NCBI GenBank assembly: GCA_963734275.1
Contig: CAVTGO010000010.1
Coordinates: 1 to 64,000 of the forward strand
DNA length: 64,000 bases
Direction: 5' to 3'
From: CAVTGO01 sp963734275
GTDB taxonomy: Bacteria; Actinomycetota; UBA4738; HRBIN12
Positions 47,591 through 55,617 of the stretch are shown here, piece by piece. Numbering within the stretch: position 1 is the first letter of the stretch; every line of letters begins with the position of its first letter. The notes beneath the pieces are model-generated. The model saw nothing but the letters and a program-made list of their open reading frames with translations, was not told the origin of the DNA and searched no databases. The translations under genes and the position numbers were made by a program.

Positions 47591-48228
47591 TCCTGCCCAC
47601 CCCCCTGCCCGCGCTTCGTCGCCGCCTCGAGGGTCAGGTCGAGACCGCTCGAGAAGGAGTAGATGTCGGAGAAGGCGACTTCCTCCTGGGCGCTGTTGAC
47701 CCATGCGTTGACCCAGCCGTTCACCTGTTCGAGGCGGGTGAGCCAGGTCGCGATCGTGTCGGTCTGCAGGGCGACGCCCTGGAAGCTCATGCTGCCGATC
47801 AGCGTCGTCTCGGGAGCACCTCCGACAGGCGCCACCGGGATCTCGCCCGGCACCGCGCCGGCCGTGATCTGGCCCGTCAGGTTCGTGAGGTACGACGTGT
47901 CCGGGATCACTCGGGACACGTCGAGGAGCACGCCGGACCAGGAGATCTCGTTCAGGAACAGCGAGTCCACGAGGGCCTGCTTGGCGGCGAGCTCGGCCTG
48001 CAGGGTCGCGAAGGGCTGGAGCTCGGCGATCTGCGTGGTGAGCGCCGCGTTGCGCGCCTCCTGCGCGGCCAGCTCGTCCTGCGCGCTCGACAGCCTCTGC
48101 ATCTGGACGAAGTAGAAGGCGCCGATCAGCGCGAGCACGCCCAGGCCGGCCGCGACGATCAGCGTGGTCGTCCGGCGGATCGCCTGGCGCTGGCGGAGCT
48201 CGGGGGGGAGGAGGTTGACCTGGCTCAC
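47587..48228 (-). CDS. pilN: Type IV pilus assembly protein PilN
   Basis: The conserved N-terminus MSQVNLLPPELRQRQAIRRT carries the INLLP-type motif that binds PilM. A membrane helix follows (LIVAAGLGVLALIGAFYFVQ), then a coiled coil (AQDELAAQEARNAALTTQIA) and a fimbrial-assembly domain with LLDVSRVIPDTSYLTNLTG and TIATWLTRLEQVNGWVNAW. Length 213. Overlaps pilM and pilO by 4 bases each. Confidence 0.88.
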   Translation of the reverse strand: MSQVNLLPPELRQRQAIRRTTTLIVAAGLGVLALIGAFYFVQMQRLSSAQDELAAQEARNAALTTQIAELQPFATLQAELAAKQALVDSLFLNEISWSGVLLDVSRVIPDTSYLTNLTGQITAGAVPGEIPVAPVGGAPETTLIGSMSFQGVALQTDTIATWLTRLEQVNGWVNAWVNSAQEEVAFSDIYSFSSGLDLTLEAATKRGQGGGQE

Positions 48229-49310
48229 GCCCGCCTCCGGTCGGCGATCGCGAGCCCGACGGCGACGGAGAGAACCGACTCGGCCTCTGCCTGGGCGTCG
48301 GCCGGCAGGTCGAGCTCCGATTTCACGTGCTGGAACAGGTGGCCGCGGTCCACGGGCACGGGGATGCGCTCCTGGAGCAGGTCGAGGAAGCCGTCGAGGC
48401 GTGAGCCGCCGCCGGTCACGAGGACCCGCGCGATCTTCGCGCCGGGCACCTGCGCCGCGTAGAACTCGAGCGACGAGCGGATCTCGTCCACGAAGCTCCC
48501 GGCCCGGGTGAGGGCGAGCCGCTTCACGTCCTCGAGGCTCGGGAGCTCCACGACATGGCCCTCAGCGTCGTGCTGCTGCTCTACCTCCTCGCCCAGCTTC
48601 ATCCGCTCGGCGACCTCGTCGTCAAGACCCGCACCGCGCGCGATCGCCAGGGTCACGTCGCGTCCGCCCGAGGGCAGGATGCGGACGAAACGGGTCACGC
48701 CGCGGTCGTGCACACAGATGCTGGTCACGTGGGCACCGACATCGATGACGGCCTCGTCTCCCTGCGAGTCGAGGTCGAGTGCCTCGTCGCCGGTCCCGAC
48801 CGCCCGCACCACCGCGAACGGCGTGAGGTCGATGCTGACGGGCTCGAGCTTGGCGGCCACGGCCGCCTCGATGAGCGGGGCGATCATGCCCTTGTGCGCG
48901 GCCACCAGGAGGATCCGCTGCATCCGTCGCCCGCCCTGCTCCATCTCGCCGAGCGGATCGAAGTCCAGCACAGCCTCGTCGGCGGCCATCGGGATGAATT
49001 CCTGGACCTGAAATCCCAGCGTGTCCCGCAGCTCCTTCTCGGGCAGCCACGGCAGGGCGATCTCGCGAACCACCACGCGCTGGTTCCCGACCCCGAGTTG
49101 CGCCTGCTTGCTCTTGACCCCGCTCTTGTCCCACAGCTCCCGGAGGGCTGCGGCGACCACGTCGGGCTGGCGAACCTCGCCGGCCTCGACGGCGCCGGGC
49201 GGAAGGGGGACCTGGGCGGCGCGGACCACGACGGGGATGTCCCCCGCCGAGACCTCCGCCACGCGGACGGCCGTGGAGCCCACGTCCACGCCCACCTTCG
49301 TCTTGGCCAC
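48225..49310 (-). CDS. pilM: Type IV pilus actin-like ATPase PilM
   Basis: PilM is a cytoplasmic actin-fold protein that binds PilN. The GTG start at 49310 gives VAKTKVGVDVGSTAVRVAEV (phosphate 1 loop). Further nucleotide motifs are AVIDVGAHVTSICVHDRGV (phosphate 2) and ARVLVTGGGSRLDGFLDLLQ (adenosine). The domain 1C segment reads EFIPMAADEAVLDFDPLGEM. Length 361. The stop codon of the upstream winged-helix gene overlaps its start by one base (TAGTG). Confidence 0.9.
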   Translation of the reverse strand: MAKTKVGVDVGSTAVRVAEVSAGDIPVVVRAAQVPLPPGAVEAGEVRQPDVVAAALRELWDKSGVKSKQAQLGVGNQRVVVREIALPWLPEKELRDTLGFQVQEFIPMAADEAVLDFDPLGEMEQGGRRMQRILLVAAHKGMIAPLIEAAVAAKLEPVSIDLTPFAVVRAVGTGDEALDLDSQGDEAVIDVGAHVTSICVHDRGVTRFVRILPSGGRDVTLAIARGAGLDDEVAERMKLGEEVEQQHDAEGHVVELPSLEDVKRLALTRAGSFVDEIRSSLEFYAAQVPGAKIARVLVTGGGSRLDGFLDLLQERIPVPVDRGHLFQHVKSELDLPADAQAEAESVLSVAVGLAIADRRRA

Positions 49311-49537
49311 TATGCGCCCTCCACTTGCACGGACCGCTCCCAGAGATAGCGTTCCACGTCCGACTCCCGAATCCGGTAGTTCTTGCCTACTCGCAGAGCC
49401 GGGAGCTCCCCAGACTTGATCAGCCGGTACACGGTCATGTTCGAGACCCGCATCGTGGCGCCGACCTCGACGACGGTGAGCAGGCGGTCGCCGGCCTGCC
49501 GGCCGCTCCACCCGCCGCCCTGCGAACGTCGCACCAC
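49310..49537 (-). CDS. BldC/excisionase-like winged-helix protein, second copy
   Basis: The 75-residue protein reads LLTVVEVGATMRVSNMTVYR, LIKSGELPALRVGKNYRIRE and SDVERYLWERS. This is the single MerR/excisionase-type winged helix, as in BldC. It has no effector domain. It is a close paralogue of the gene 14 bases upstream: the 45-residue cores are nearly the same. The N-terminus adds a glycine-rich piece (RRSQGGGWSGRQAGD). It is directly coupled to pilM (TAGTG), so it belongs to the pilus operon. Confidence 0.8.
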   Translation of the reverse strand: MVRRSQGGGWSGRQAGDRLLTVVEVGATMRVSNMTVYRLIKSGELPALRVGKNYRIRESDVERYLWERSVQVEGA

Positions 49538-49551
49538 GGGTCCCCTCCGCC

Positions 49552-49743
49552 TCAGACCGAGCGCTCTGACAGGTACCGATCCACGTCCGACTCGCGGATC
49601 CGGTAGTTCTTCCCGACCCGGATCGCGGCCAGCTGACCGCCCTTGATCAGGCGGTACACCGTCATGTTCGAGACGCGCATCGTGGCCGCCACCTCACCCA
49701 CGGTGAGGAGCCGGTCACCGACGAACGGTCGTCTCTTGCCCAT
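49552..49743 (-). CDS. BldC/excisionase-like winged-helix protein, first copy
   Basis: The 63-residue protein (MGKRRPFVGDRLLTVGEVAA then TMRVSNMTVYRLIKGGQLAA and IRVGKNYRIRESDVDRYLSE) is a minimal winged helix of the BldC/excisionase class. BldC proteins bind head-to-tail on direct repeats of about 9 to 10 bp. Here seven exact-register 9-bp repeats lie directly before its start codon and overlap the GGGGG ribosome site. It leads a transcript that includes the second copy and pilMNO plus the pilP-like gene. The likely role is regulation of pilus genes and of itself; this is inference. Confidence 0.8.
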   Translation of the reverse strand: MGKRRPFVGDRLLTVGEVAATMRVSNMTVYRLIKGGQLAAIRVGKNYRIRESDVDRYLSERSV

Positions 49744-49744
49744 C

Positions 49745-49807
49745 TCTCACAACCCCCACATCCATCACAACCGACACAACTGTCACATGTGTCACAACTG
49801 CCACATC
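49745..49807 (-). promoter_or_regulatory. Seven 9-bp direct repeats in the leader, candidate BldC-type operator
   Basis: Read on the minus strand the units are GATGTGGCA, GTTGTGACA, CATGTGACA, GTTGTGTCG, GTTGTGATG, GATGTGGGG and GTTGTGAGA. TGTG is kept at the same position in all seven. On the plus strand the CACA cores start at 49748, 49757, 49766, 49775, 49784, 49793 and 49802, an exact 9-base period. The array ends two bases before the ATG at 49743. Confidence 0.85.
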
Positions 49808-49833
49808 TGCCCCATACCGCTCGAAGGTCGCGG

Positions 49834-49862
49834 ACCGTAACAGGTGCCACATATGGCGTCAA
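49834..49862 (-). promoter_or_regulatory. Promoter of the winged-helix/pilMNO operon
   Basis: On the minus strand TTGACG (49862-49857) and TACGGT (49839-49834) are 17 bases apart, a good housekeeping promoter. The start point would be near 49827, so the 9-bp repeats are transcribed as the 5' leader. Confidence 0.65.
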
Positions 49863-49976
49863 TCACCCCATCTGCCTACTCTCGGCACGATAGGCTGAGT
49901 TACGTAGATGTGATTAGCAGGAATCTTCAGAAGTCACACCAGCAACACGCGTCCCGTGACCGGGCAGGGGTGAGGG

Positions 49977-50765
49977 TCAGGTCAGCAGGTTCAGGTACGC
50001 GTCCGCGATCTCCGGCCCGAAGAACGCCGCCACGGCGGCCCCGGCGGCCAGGAACGGCCCGAACGGGATCCCGGTCTTGCGGCCCACCCCAGCGATCAAC
50101 GCGATGATGGCCCCCACTCCCCCGAGAAGGATCCCCACCCCCGCGGCCACGCCGACGTACGCGAGACCCAGGGAGCCCAGCACGAGTCCGATCAGGGCCG
50201 CGAGCTTCACGTCGCCCATCCCCATCCCACGGGGGGAGATCAAGGCGATCACCAGGAGACCCACGCCGTAGGCGAGGAAGCCGATCCCGGCGTCCAGGGC
50301 GTCGGGCTCCCCGCCCGCCAGGTCGGCGACGACGACGAAGACGGCCGCCGCGACCACAGCCGGGTAGACGAGCCGGTTCGGGAGCTTCTTGTGCCGCAGA
50401 TCGATCACCGAGAGGGCGACGAGGAGGGCCAGGAACGGTGCGAAGAGCGCCGCCGTCCAGGGATCCTCGAACCACAGGGCCGCCGCGACGAACAGTCCCC
50501 CGCAGGCGAGCTCGGTCAGCGGGTAGACGGCAGAGATCCGGGCCCCGCAAGCGTGGCATCGGCCACGCAGGATCACCCAGGAGACCACCGGGATGTTGTC
50601 CACGTTGCGCAGGGCGGTCCCGCAACTCGGGCACCGGGATCGTGGCCGCGCGATGGACTCCGCCAACGGCACCCGGTGGATCGCCACGGTGAGGAAGCTG
50701 CCGAAGGCCAACCCCAGGGGAAGGGCGATCACGATGCGCAGGGCGATGTCGTAAGCCGTCATCAT
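49977..50765 (-). CDS. pilD: Prepilin peptidase / N-methyltransferase
   Basis: PilD cleaves and N-methylates type IV prepilins. The 262-residue membrane protein begins with a helix (IALRIVIALPLGLAFGSFLT), then the zinc-type pair CPSCGTALRNVDNIP and CHACGARISAVYPLTE. The two catalytic aspartates are in LSVIDLRHKKLPNRLVY and GMGMGDVKLAALIGL. At least six further hydrophobic segments follow. It fits its substrates, encoded upstream. The four-cysteine box shows a bifunctional enzyme. Confidence 0.93.
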   Translation of the reverse strand: MMTAYDIALRIVIALPLGLAFGSFLTVAIHRVPLAESIARPRSRCPSCGTALRNVDNIPVVSWVILRGRCHACGARISAVYPLTELACGGLFVAAALWFEDPWTAALFAPFLALLVALSVIDLRHKKLPNRLVYPAVVAAAVFVVVADLAGGEPDALDAGIGFLAYGVGLLVIALISPRGMGMGDVKLAALIGLVLGSLGLAYVGVAAGVGILLGGVGAIIALIAGVGRKTGIPFGPFLAAGAAVAAFFGPEIADAYLNLLT

Positions 50766-50808
50766 CGGCGCCGGGAACGCTACCGCAGGTCCGGCGAGCC
50801 CCGTCCCG

Positions 50809-52254
50809 CTACGAGACCTCTCGGATGTACGCGATGTCCTGCTCGAACCCGACGACCTCGGCGCCGGGGACCAGGATGGGCCGGTAGCTCATGGTGAAGA
50901 GGTTCCCGACCGAGACGGTCCCGCCGATCACCTGCCCCTGGAACGCGGAGTTGTTGTTGTTCATCGTGACCGTGCAGGGCGAGTAGATGAACGTGTTCAC
51001 CAGGCTGTTGAAGCCCGTGTTGTTGCCGAGGGTGATGGCCTGCGGGTTGGTGGCGCAGTTCAGGGTCGCCGGGTACGGGCTCATGAAGTAGAGGTTCTTG
51101 GTCGAGCCCACGCCGTTCCAGCTCGTGCGCTGGCTGAGGTTGATGGAGCCCGTGGTGATGAGGGCGAGGTTCTTGCCCAGCGAGATCGTCGCGTTGTTCG
51201 TCGTGGTGAACGTGCACGTGGCATCGATGTAGACGACCGCGCCATCGTACCCGGACGGGACGCCCGCTCCCCCGTTGAAGGTCCCGGCCCCGGTGCCCTC
51301 GATGTAGTTCCTCGCGTTGTCGCAAGCGGAGGTACCCGTGTAGGTAGGATTGATGTAGTACCCCTGGTCGGTCCAAGCACTGGGCGTGTACGGGATCTGC
51401 GGGAAGACGGTGGTGGGCGGCGCGCCCAGGGCGCAGGTCTGGATCTTCTGTCCGTGGACGTTGGCCCCCGGTGCGCTCCCGGTGCAGTAGTAGGCGTCTC
51501 CGGTGACGTTCCCCGTCGTCACGGTGAGCGACGAGGTCGTGGACTTCGCGGCGAGGTCGACCAGGGCCGAAGGGTGGTTCACGGTGACCGAACCGTTGGC
51601 CCAGACCTCGCCGTACACGTGGAGGCCGGTGCCGATCACCGCCGTCCCGCCGTGCACCCAGATGTCGCCGTGGATCGTCTGCAGGCCCGACGGGACGGTG
51701 AAGTTGCCGTTCAGGACATAGACGTCGGCATCGTTGCCGTTGTTGCCGTTGATCGTGAAGTTGTTGCTGAAGGTCGTGGTGGAGTTCGTCACCACGGCCC
51801 CCGTCAGGCCGCCGTAGATCGGCTCGAGCAGCACGAAGCTCTCCATCGTCCGCTCGGTCCCGTCGTTCGTCGTTCCGACGGAGACGAGCAGGACCGACTT
51901 CGGGTAGTTGCTCGCCGAGGGCGTGCCCGAGAACGGGTCCTCCCCCACCTCGTCGTCGTAGAAGGTGGGGGTCAAGGCAAATTCGATCGTGCCTCCGGAG
52001 GAGCCGAGCCTCTCGGGAAGCGGCGCCGCGGTCGACAGTTCGAGGACGGGGGTGACCTCGAGGTAGTTGAAGTAGTTGTCCAGCCCGGCTTCGGCCGCGT
52101 TCACCGAGGTCAGCCGCTGCCGGTTGTAGGCGCTCTGGTCGGTGCCGTGGATCGCTTGGGAGATGACCACGGTGGACAACAGCAAGACCACGAAGGTCAC
52201 CATCAGCGCCACGATGAGCGCGACGCCGTCCTCCTGCCTGGCCCTGATCCTCAT
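50809..52254 (-). CDS. PilX-like prepilin with a large beta-helical domain
   Basis: The start at 52254 (MRIRARQEDGVALIVALMVT) gives 481 residues. The N-terminal membrane helix is of PilX type (DGVALIVALMVTFVVLLLST), then AYNRQRLTSVNAAEAGLDNY. The large outer part is rich in G, N, T and V with short repeats such as NFTINGNNGNDADVYVLNGN and GLHVYGEVWANGSVTVNHPS. This suggests a right-handed beta helix as in surface or polymer-forming proteins. Family PilX proteins are usually below 200 residues, so this one probably shows an extra surface domain at the pilus. It lies between pilD and the pilW-like gene. Confidence 0.75.
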   Translation of the reverse strand: MRIRARQEDGVALIVALMVTFVVLLLSTVVISQAIHGTDQSAYNRQRLTSVNAAEAGLDNYFNYLEVTPVLELSTAAPLPERLGSSGGTIEFALTPTFYDDEVGEDPFSGTPSASNYPKSVLLVSVGTTNDGTERTMESFVLLEPIYGGLTGAVVTNSTTTFSNNFTINGNNGNDADVYVLNGNFTVPSGLQTIHGDIWVHGGTAVIGTGLHVYGEVWANGSVTVNHPSALVDLAAKSTTSSLTVTTGNVTGDAYYCTGSAPGANVHGQKIQTCALGAPPTTVFPQIPYTPSAWTDQGYYINPTYTGTSACDNARNYIEGTGAGTFNGGAGVPSGYDGAVVYIDATCTFTTTNNATISLGKNLALITTGSINLSQRTSWNGVGSTKNLYFMSPYPATLNCATNPQAITLGNNTGFNSLVNTFIYSPCTVTMNNNNSAFQGQVIGGTVSVGNLFTMSYRPILVPGAEVVGFEQDIAYIREVS

Positions 52255-52268
52255 CGTTCGCTCCTCTT

Positions 52269-52889
52269 CTAGGTCGGTAGGGTGCTGCAGACGCTCGCCG
52301 GGTAGCCGTACGAGGTGTTGCGACCCGTGAGGCTCTCGCTGATCTCGATCGTCTGCGTGGGCCGGTTCTCCAGGTCCTCGTTGACTCGCAGGGTCACGTT
52401 CAGGGTCCGGTCTCCCTTCAAGGGGTCGGGGTCGAGCGCGAACGCCGGCACGCCGAGCTCCTTGTTGACGATGCCGGTCGCGACCACGCGCCAGTCCGAT
52501 GCCGAGCCCGGTTGGTTGGGCGGCCAGGTGCGGGTCAGCATCTCGCCCTCGTCGTTCAGTTGCCACAGGACGCACGTGAAACCGTTCCGCGTGTCGGCGT
52601 TGGACTGCGTGTAGACGCGGAGCGTGTAGAACGGCACGGTCTCGATGGCGGGGTCGTACAGCACGTTCCCGGAGCGGATCTCCCGGTCCAACTGCTGCAT
52701 CGCGAGCCGAGCCTGGTCGTTGGAGCGCGACAGGTTGTCCTGACGCACGATCCCCATCTGGACGGACGCCAGGGTCGTCCCGAACACCACCATCACGATC
52801 CCCATGATCACCGTGGCGACCAGGAGCTCCGGCAGGGTCACGCCCCGCTCGTCACCGAGCCGTTCCCGCATCCTCCGCACGAGCCGCAT
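52269..52889 (-). CDS. PilW-like minor prepilin
   Basis: The 206-residue protein has a class III signal peptide MRLVRRMRERLGDERG cleaved before VTLPELLVATVIMGIVMVVF, with the conserved glutamate at +5. The outer part reads NDQARLAMQQLDREIRSGNV (PilW signature region), then CVLWQLNDEGEMLTRTW. The start is one base after the stop of the upstream gene. Minor prepilins of this kind start pilus assembly. Ends CSTLPT. Confidence 0.8.
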   Translation of the reverse strand: MRLVRRMRERLGDERGVTLPELLVATVIMGIVMVVFGTTLASVQMGIVRQDNLSRSNDQARLAMQQLDREIRSGNVLYDPAIETVPFYTLRVYTQSNADTRNGFTCVLWQLNDEGEMLTRTWPPNQPGSASDWRVVATGIVNKELGVPAFALDPDPLKGDRTLNVTLRVNEDLENRPTQTIEISESLTGRNTSYGYPASVCSTLPT

Positions 52890-54727
52890 CAGGACCCCTC
52901 CGCCGCCGCGGGCTCGTACGTCCCGCGCGCCTCGGAGGTCCCCAGCCCGACCGTGATCGCCAGGTCCGCGATGCTGGCGCCGTCGACCACGATCTCGTAG
53001 TTCACGACGACCGCCGGCGGGTTGGCCTGCGCCGTGGCGTCGGTTCGCGTCACGTTGCCGCCCGGCGACGAAGGGGTGAGGGTGGTGGATCCGGCGGCCA
53101 TCCCGAGCAACTCGGTCGAGACGTTGACCACGATTTCATGGCCCGCGACCACCGACGTGATCACCTGCGCGGCGGCGAGCCCGTTCAACGCCACGTCCGT
53201 GACCGGGACCGCCGTGTAGCCGAGGCCGTTGTAGTAGTAGATCGTCCCGCTCATCGACGCCGTGGGGAGCGGGCTGTTCGTGCCCGCGGACCCGGTCAGG
53301 GTCTCCTGGTAGCCGACGATCGACAGGAAGTAGCCGTTCCACGCGGACCCGCCGGACCAACCGAGGGGCGCCGTCATCGAGGACGGAAGGCCCCCGATGT
53401 TGATCGTGCCGAGGGTCCGGTTCACCGTCACGGCCACACAACCGTCCACGGTGGACGCGGGGCTGCAGCCGGTGATCGAGGGGAACGCGGTTCGGTTGAC
53501 GATGGTTTTCGAGGCGGCGGAGGGCGCCAAGATCTGCACCGCTGTCGCCGGACCGATGTTCGCGCTGTGCTGGAGGTCCAGGGCGGCCGTCAGGGCACCG
53601 CCCTGCTGCACCCTGCCCCCGCCACAGAACAGGCCGTCGGCCTCAGCGGTGTCCGGCGAAGCCGGACAGACATTCGCCCCGCCCGCCGCGACCGCGCTGT
53701 CGCTCTCCGCGGTGGTTCCGGTGGGAGCGGTGAAGGTGATCGTGTTGCCGGCGCTCGAGCTGCTCATGGCGCCGCCGGCGCACGTCGTCTCGGTGGGACA
53801 CCTGGCTCGCGAGTAGAGGCCGGCCAGGGTCGCGGGGTCGGAGTCGGCGTTGGTCGACAGCGACGTTCCACCCGCGGTCCGCGTTCCTGCGCCGTCGGTG
53901 ATGCTGACCCCAGAGCCCTGCCATGTGCCCTGGATCTGTTGGATCTGTTCCTGCTGCGCGCTCGAGACGACCGAGGGCGTGATCAGCTGGCCCGACGAGA
54001 AGCTGAGCTGGTCCACGGTTCCGTTCACCGTGACGAAGGACTGGGGGACCGTGGCGGTGCCGTAGAAGAACGGCTGGCAGGGTGCCGCGAACGGATGCGT
54101 CTCCACGCTCCGGCACCCGATCGGCGACCAGATGTAGCTCTGGACCCGAACGACCTTCGAGGAGCCGGTGATGTCGCCGCCCGTCCACGTCACCCAGACC
54201 GTCACGCGGTACGGGGCGTCATCGACGGCGTCGTCCTGCGTGATGTACGTCGACCACTGGTACGTGGTGCCGTCGCGCTCCGGGTTGGCGTTGGGCGCCG
54301 TGGACGACCGGTGGGGAACCAACGGTGCGGCGGTGGACAGCCCCGGAGACGAGACGATCATCTCCCCGGAGCCCGGGACGTCCGGATCGGCCGTGCACGA
54401 GATGAACCGATTGACCCCACCGCACGTGACGATGTTCGCGTCGCCGGTGAGGTCGGTGGACGACAGGCCCGCCTCGATATGCTCGTAGGCCAGGCCCCGG
54501 ATCTGCTCCATCACCTCGTTGGCGATCCCGTTCGCGGCCTGGCGCTGGCGGGACAGCCCCTGATAGCCGAAGCCGACGGACGCCGTGTAGGCGAGCGCGA
54601 GCAACGAGCCGAAGATCACGGTCACGGCGATCACGGTCTCGAGCAGGCTGAAGCCGCGCTCGTCGCGGAGGCGAGCACGGACACGTCGGAAAGAAGTGGA
54701 TCGGTTCATGGTCATTGCGAGGCCCAT
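52889..54727 (-). CDS. Very large prepilin-like protein, possible pilus-tip adhesin
   Basis: This encodes 612 residues with a type IV signal peptide (RARLRDERG then FSLLETVIAVTVIFGSLLAL, glutamate at +5), followed by RQRQAANGIANEVMEQIRGL as in PilV. The start ATG 54727 has AGGGAG six bases upstream. The outer region is rich in S, T, A and G, with several cysteines (CGGVNRFISC, GCRSVETHPFAAPC, RCPTETTCAGG) and beta-type repeats. PilV proteins usually have 130 to 200 residues; the extra 400 residues make a tip adhesin likely, by analogy with PilC/PilY1 function. It is upstream of, and joined to, the pilW-like gene. Confidence 0.75.
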   Translation of the reverse strand: MGLAMTMNRSTSFRRVRARLRDERGFSLLETVIAVTVIFGSLLALAYTASVGFGYQGLSRQRQAANGIANEVMEQIRGLAYEHIEAGLSSTDLTGDANIVTCGGVNRFISCTADPDVPGSGEMIVSSPGLSTAAPLVPHRSSTAPNANPERDGTTYQWSTYITQDDAVDDAPYRVTVWVTWTGGDITGSSKVVRVQSYIWSPIGCRSVETHPFAAPCQPFFYGTATVPQSFVTVNGTVDQLSFSSGQLITPSVVSSAQQEQIQQIQGTWQGSGVSITDGAGTRTAGGTSLSTNADSDPATLAGLYSRARCPTETTCAGGAMSSSSAGNTITFTAPTGTTAESDSAVAAGGANVCPASPDTAEADGLFCGGGRVQQGGALTAALDLQHSANIGPATAVQILAPSAASKTIVNRTAFPSITGCSPASTVDGCVAVTVNRTLGTINIGGLPSSMTAPLGWSGGSAWNGYFLSIVGYQETLTGSAGTNSPLPTASMSGTIYYYNGLGYTAVPVTDVALNGLAAAQVITSVVAGHEIVVNVSTELLGMAAGSTTLTPSSPGGNVTRTDATAQANPPAVVVNYEIVVDGASIADLAITVGLGTSEARGTYEPAAAEGS

Positions 54728-54875
54728 CTACTCCCTAGAGTCATCGGCCTTTCGGGGGACATGCTTGAGGCTCACAGGCTGCCCACCCGCCCCCAGCCGC
54801 CGCAGGACACATCCCCCTGGTGCGCATCCCTCCCGAACCTCGGGGCGCTGACCTTGACATCGCGACGGGCACGAC

Positions 54876-54903
54876 GAAGGGGCGGCCCGCAGGCCGCCCC
54901 TTC
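54876..54903 (-). terminator. Hairpin terminator after the major pilin gene
   Basis: GAAGGGGCGGCC (54876-54887) and GGCCGCCCCTTC (54892-54903) make a perfect 12-bp stem with a 4-base loop, 24 bases past the pilin stop. It probably ends the pilBTC-pilin transcript, giving high pilin mRNA stability, and separates it from the minor prepilin genes. Confidence 0.8.
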
Positions 54904-54926
54904 GAGTGGTGCCTGGTTGTGCCGGC

Positions 54927-55394
54927 TTACCAGCCGCCAGTGCAGGCCGCGGCAGTCGCGAAGTCCGCGCCAGTGGTGTTGTTGCCGAACACGGTGCCCG
55001 GACCTGTCGACGTGTCCGCGACGCAGTATCCGTTCCCGGACGCGCTCTCCGTCTGGAGCATGACCGTCACACCATTGGTACCGGACACCTGGATCGCAAC
55101 CTGGTCAGGGGTCGTGGTAGCAGCGACCACCCAGGTCAGCGACGGCTCGATGCCCGTTGCGGCGGAGACATCGAAGCCCGTGTACGTCTCGCCGTCCGTG
55201 AAGAAGGTCTTCGCGGCGGCCAGCCCGTTGCGCAGGTTCGACTGAGCGGCCCGGTTCTGGGCCCGCTCGCGGGCGCCGAGGAAGGTCGGCAGAGCGATGG
55301 CGATCAGGATGCCGATGATCAGAACGACCACCATCAGCTCGATGAGGGTAAAGCCCTCGTCGTCCTTCCGGCGGTGCCAGAAGCGCTCGAGCAT
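54927..55394 (-). CDS. pilA: Major type IV pilin
   Basis: The start at 55394 follows AGGGAGGTG, a very strong ribosome site. The 155-residue prepilin has leader MLERFWHRRKDDEG cleaved before FTLIELMVVVLIIGILIAIA, with the +5 glutamate. The helix continues LPTFLGARERAQNRAAQSNL and RNGLAAAKTFFTDGETYTGF. The globular part has two cysteines (GYCVADTS and AAACTGGW), probably the C-terminal disulfide. It is of the short actinobacterial type and has its own leader of about 220 bases with an inverted repeat. Confidence 0.92.
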   Translation of the reverse strand: MLERFWHRRKDDEGFTLIELMVVVLIIGILIAIALPTFLGARERAQNRAAQSNLRNGLAAAKTFFTDGETYTGFDVSAATGIEPSLTWVVAATTTPDQVAIQVSGTNGVTVMLQTESASGNGYCVADTSTGPGTVFGNNTTGADFATAAACTGGW

Positions 55395-55508
55395 GGAGTC
55401 ACCTCCCTTTCGTGTACGTGCACGCGCCCCGATGGCGCGCACCTCTACGTGTTTCGGCCGGTGGAGGCGAGACCTTGACCTTCCGGGGGCCTTCGGTCCG
55501 GGAATAAC

Positions 55509-55530
55509 CACAACGGAGTAGTCCGTTGTG
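55509..55530. promoter_or_regulatory. 9-bp inverted repeat CACAACGGA/TCCGTTGTG upstream of pilin
   Basis: The halves (55509-55517 and 55522-55530) are exact reverse complements with a 4-base loop, 115 to 136 bases upstream of the pilin ATG. The CACAAC hexamer is the one repeated in the 9-bp array of the winged-helix operon. It could be an operator or a pilC terminator; the following bases on the minus strand are not T-rich. Confidence 0.45.
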
Positions 55531-55617
55531 CGGGCACGAACCGGCCTGGACGCGATGGCGATGTGGCCCCCTGTGGGGCCAGCGGAGATCCTCGCTCGGG
55601 GCGGAGTGGCGAGCGTC

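Noticed and set aside
53138..55063. Plus-strand open frame of 641 residues opposite the prepilin genes
   Set aside because: Long antisense frames are common in GC-rich DNA; the content is G/R/D-rich shadow sequence while the minus strand has clear prepilin features.
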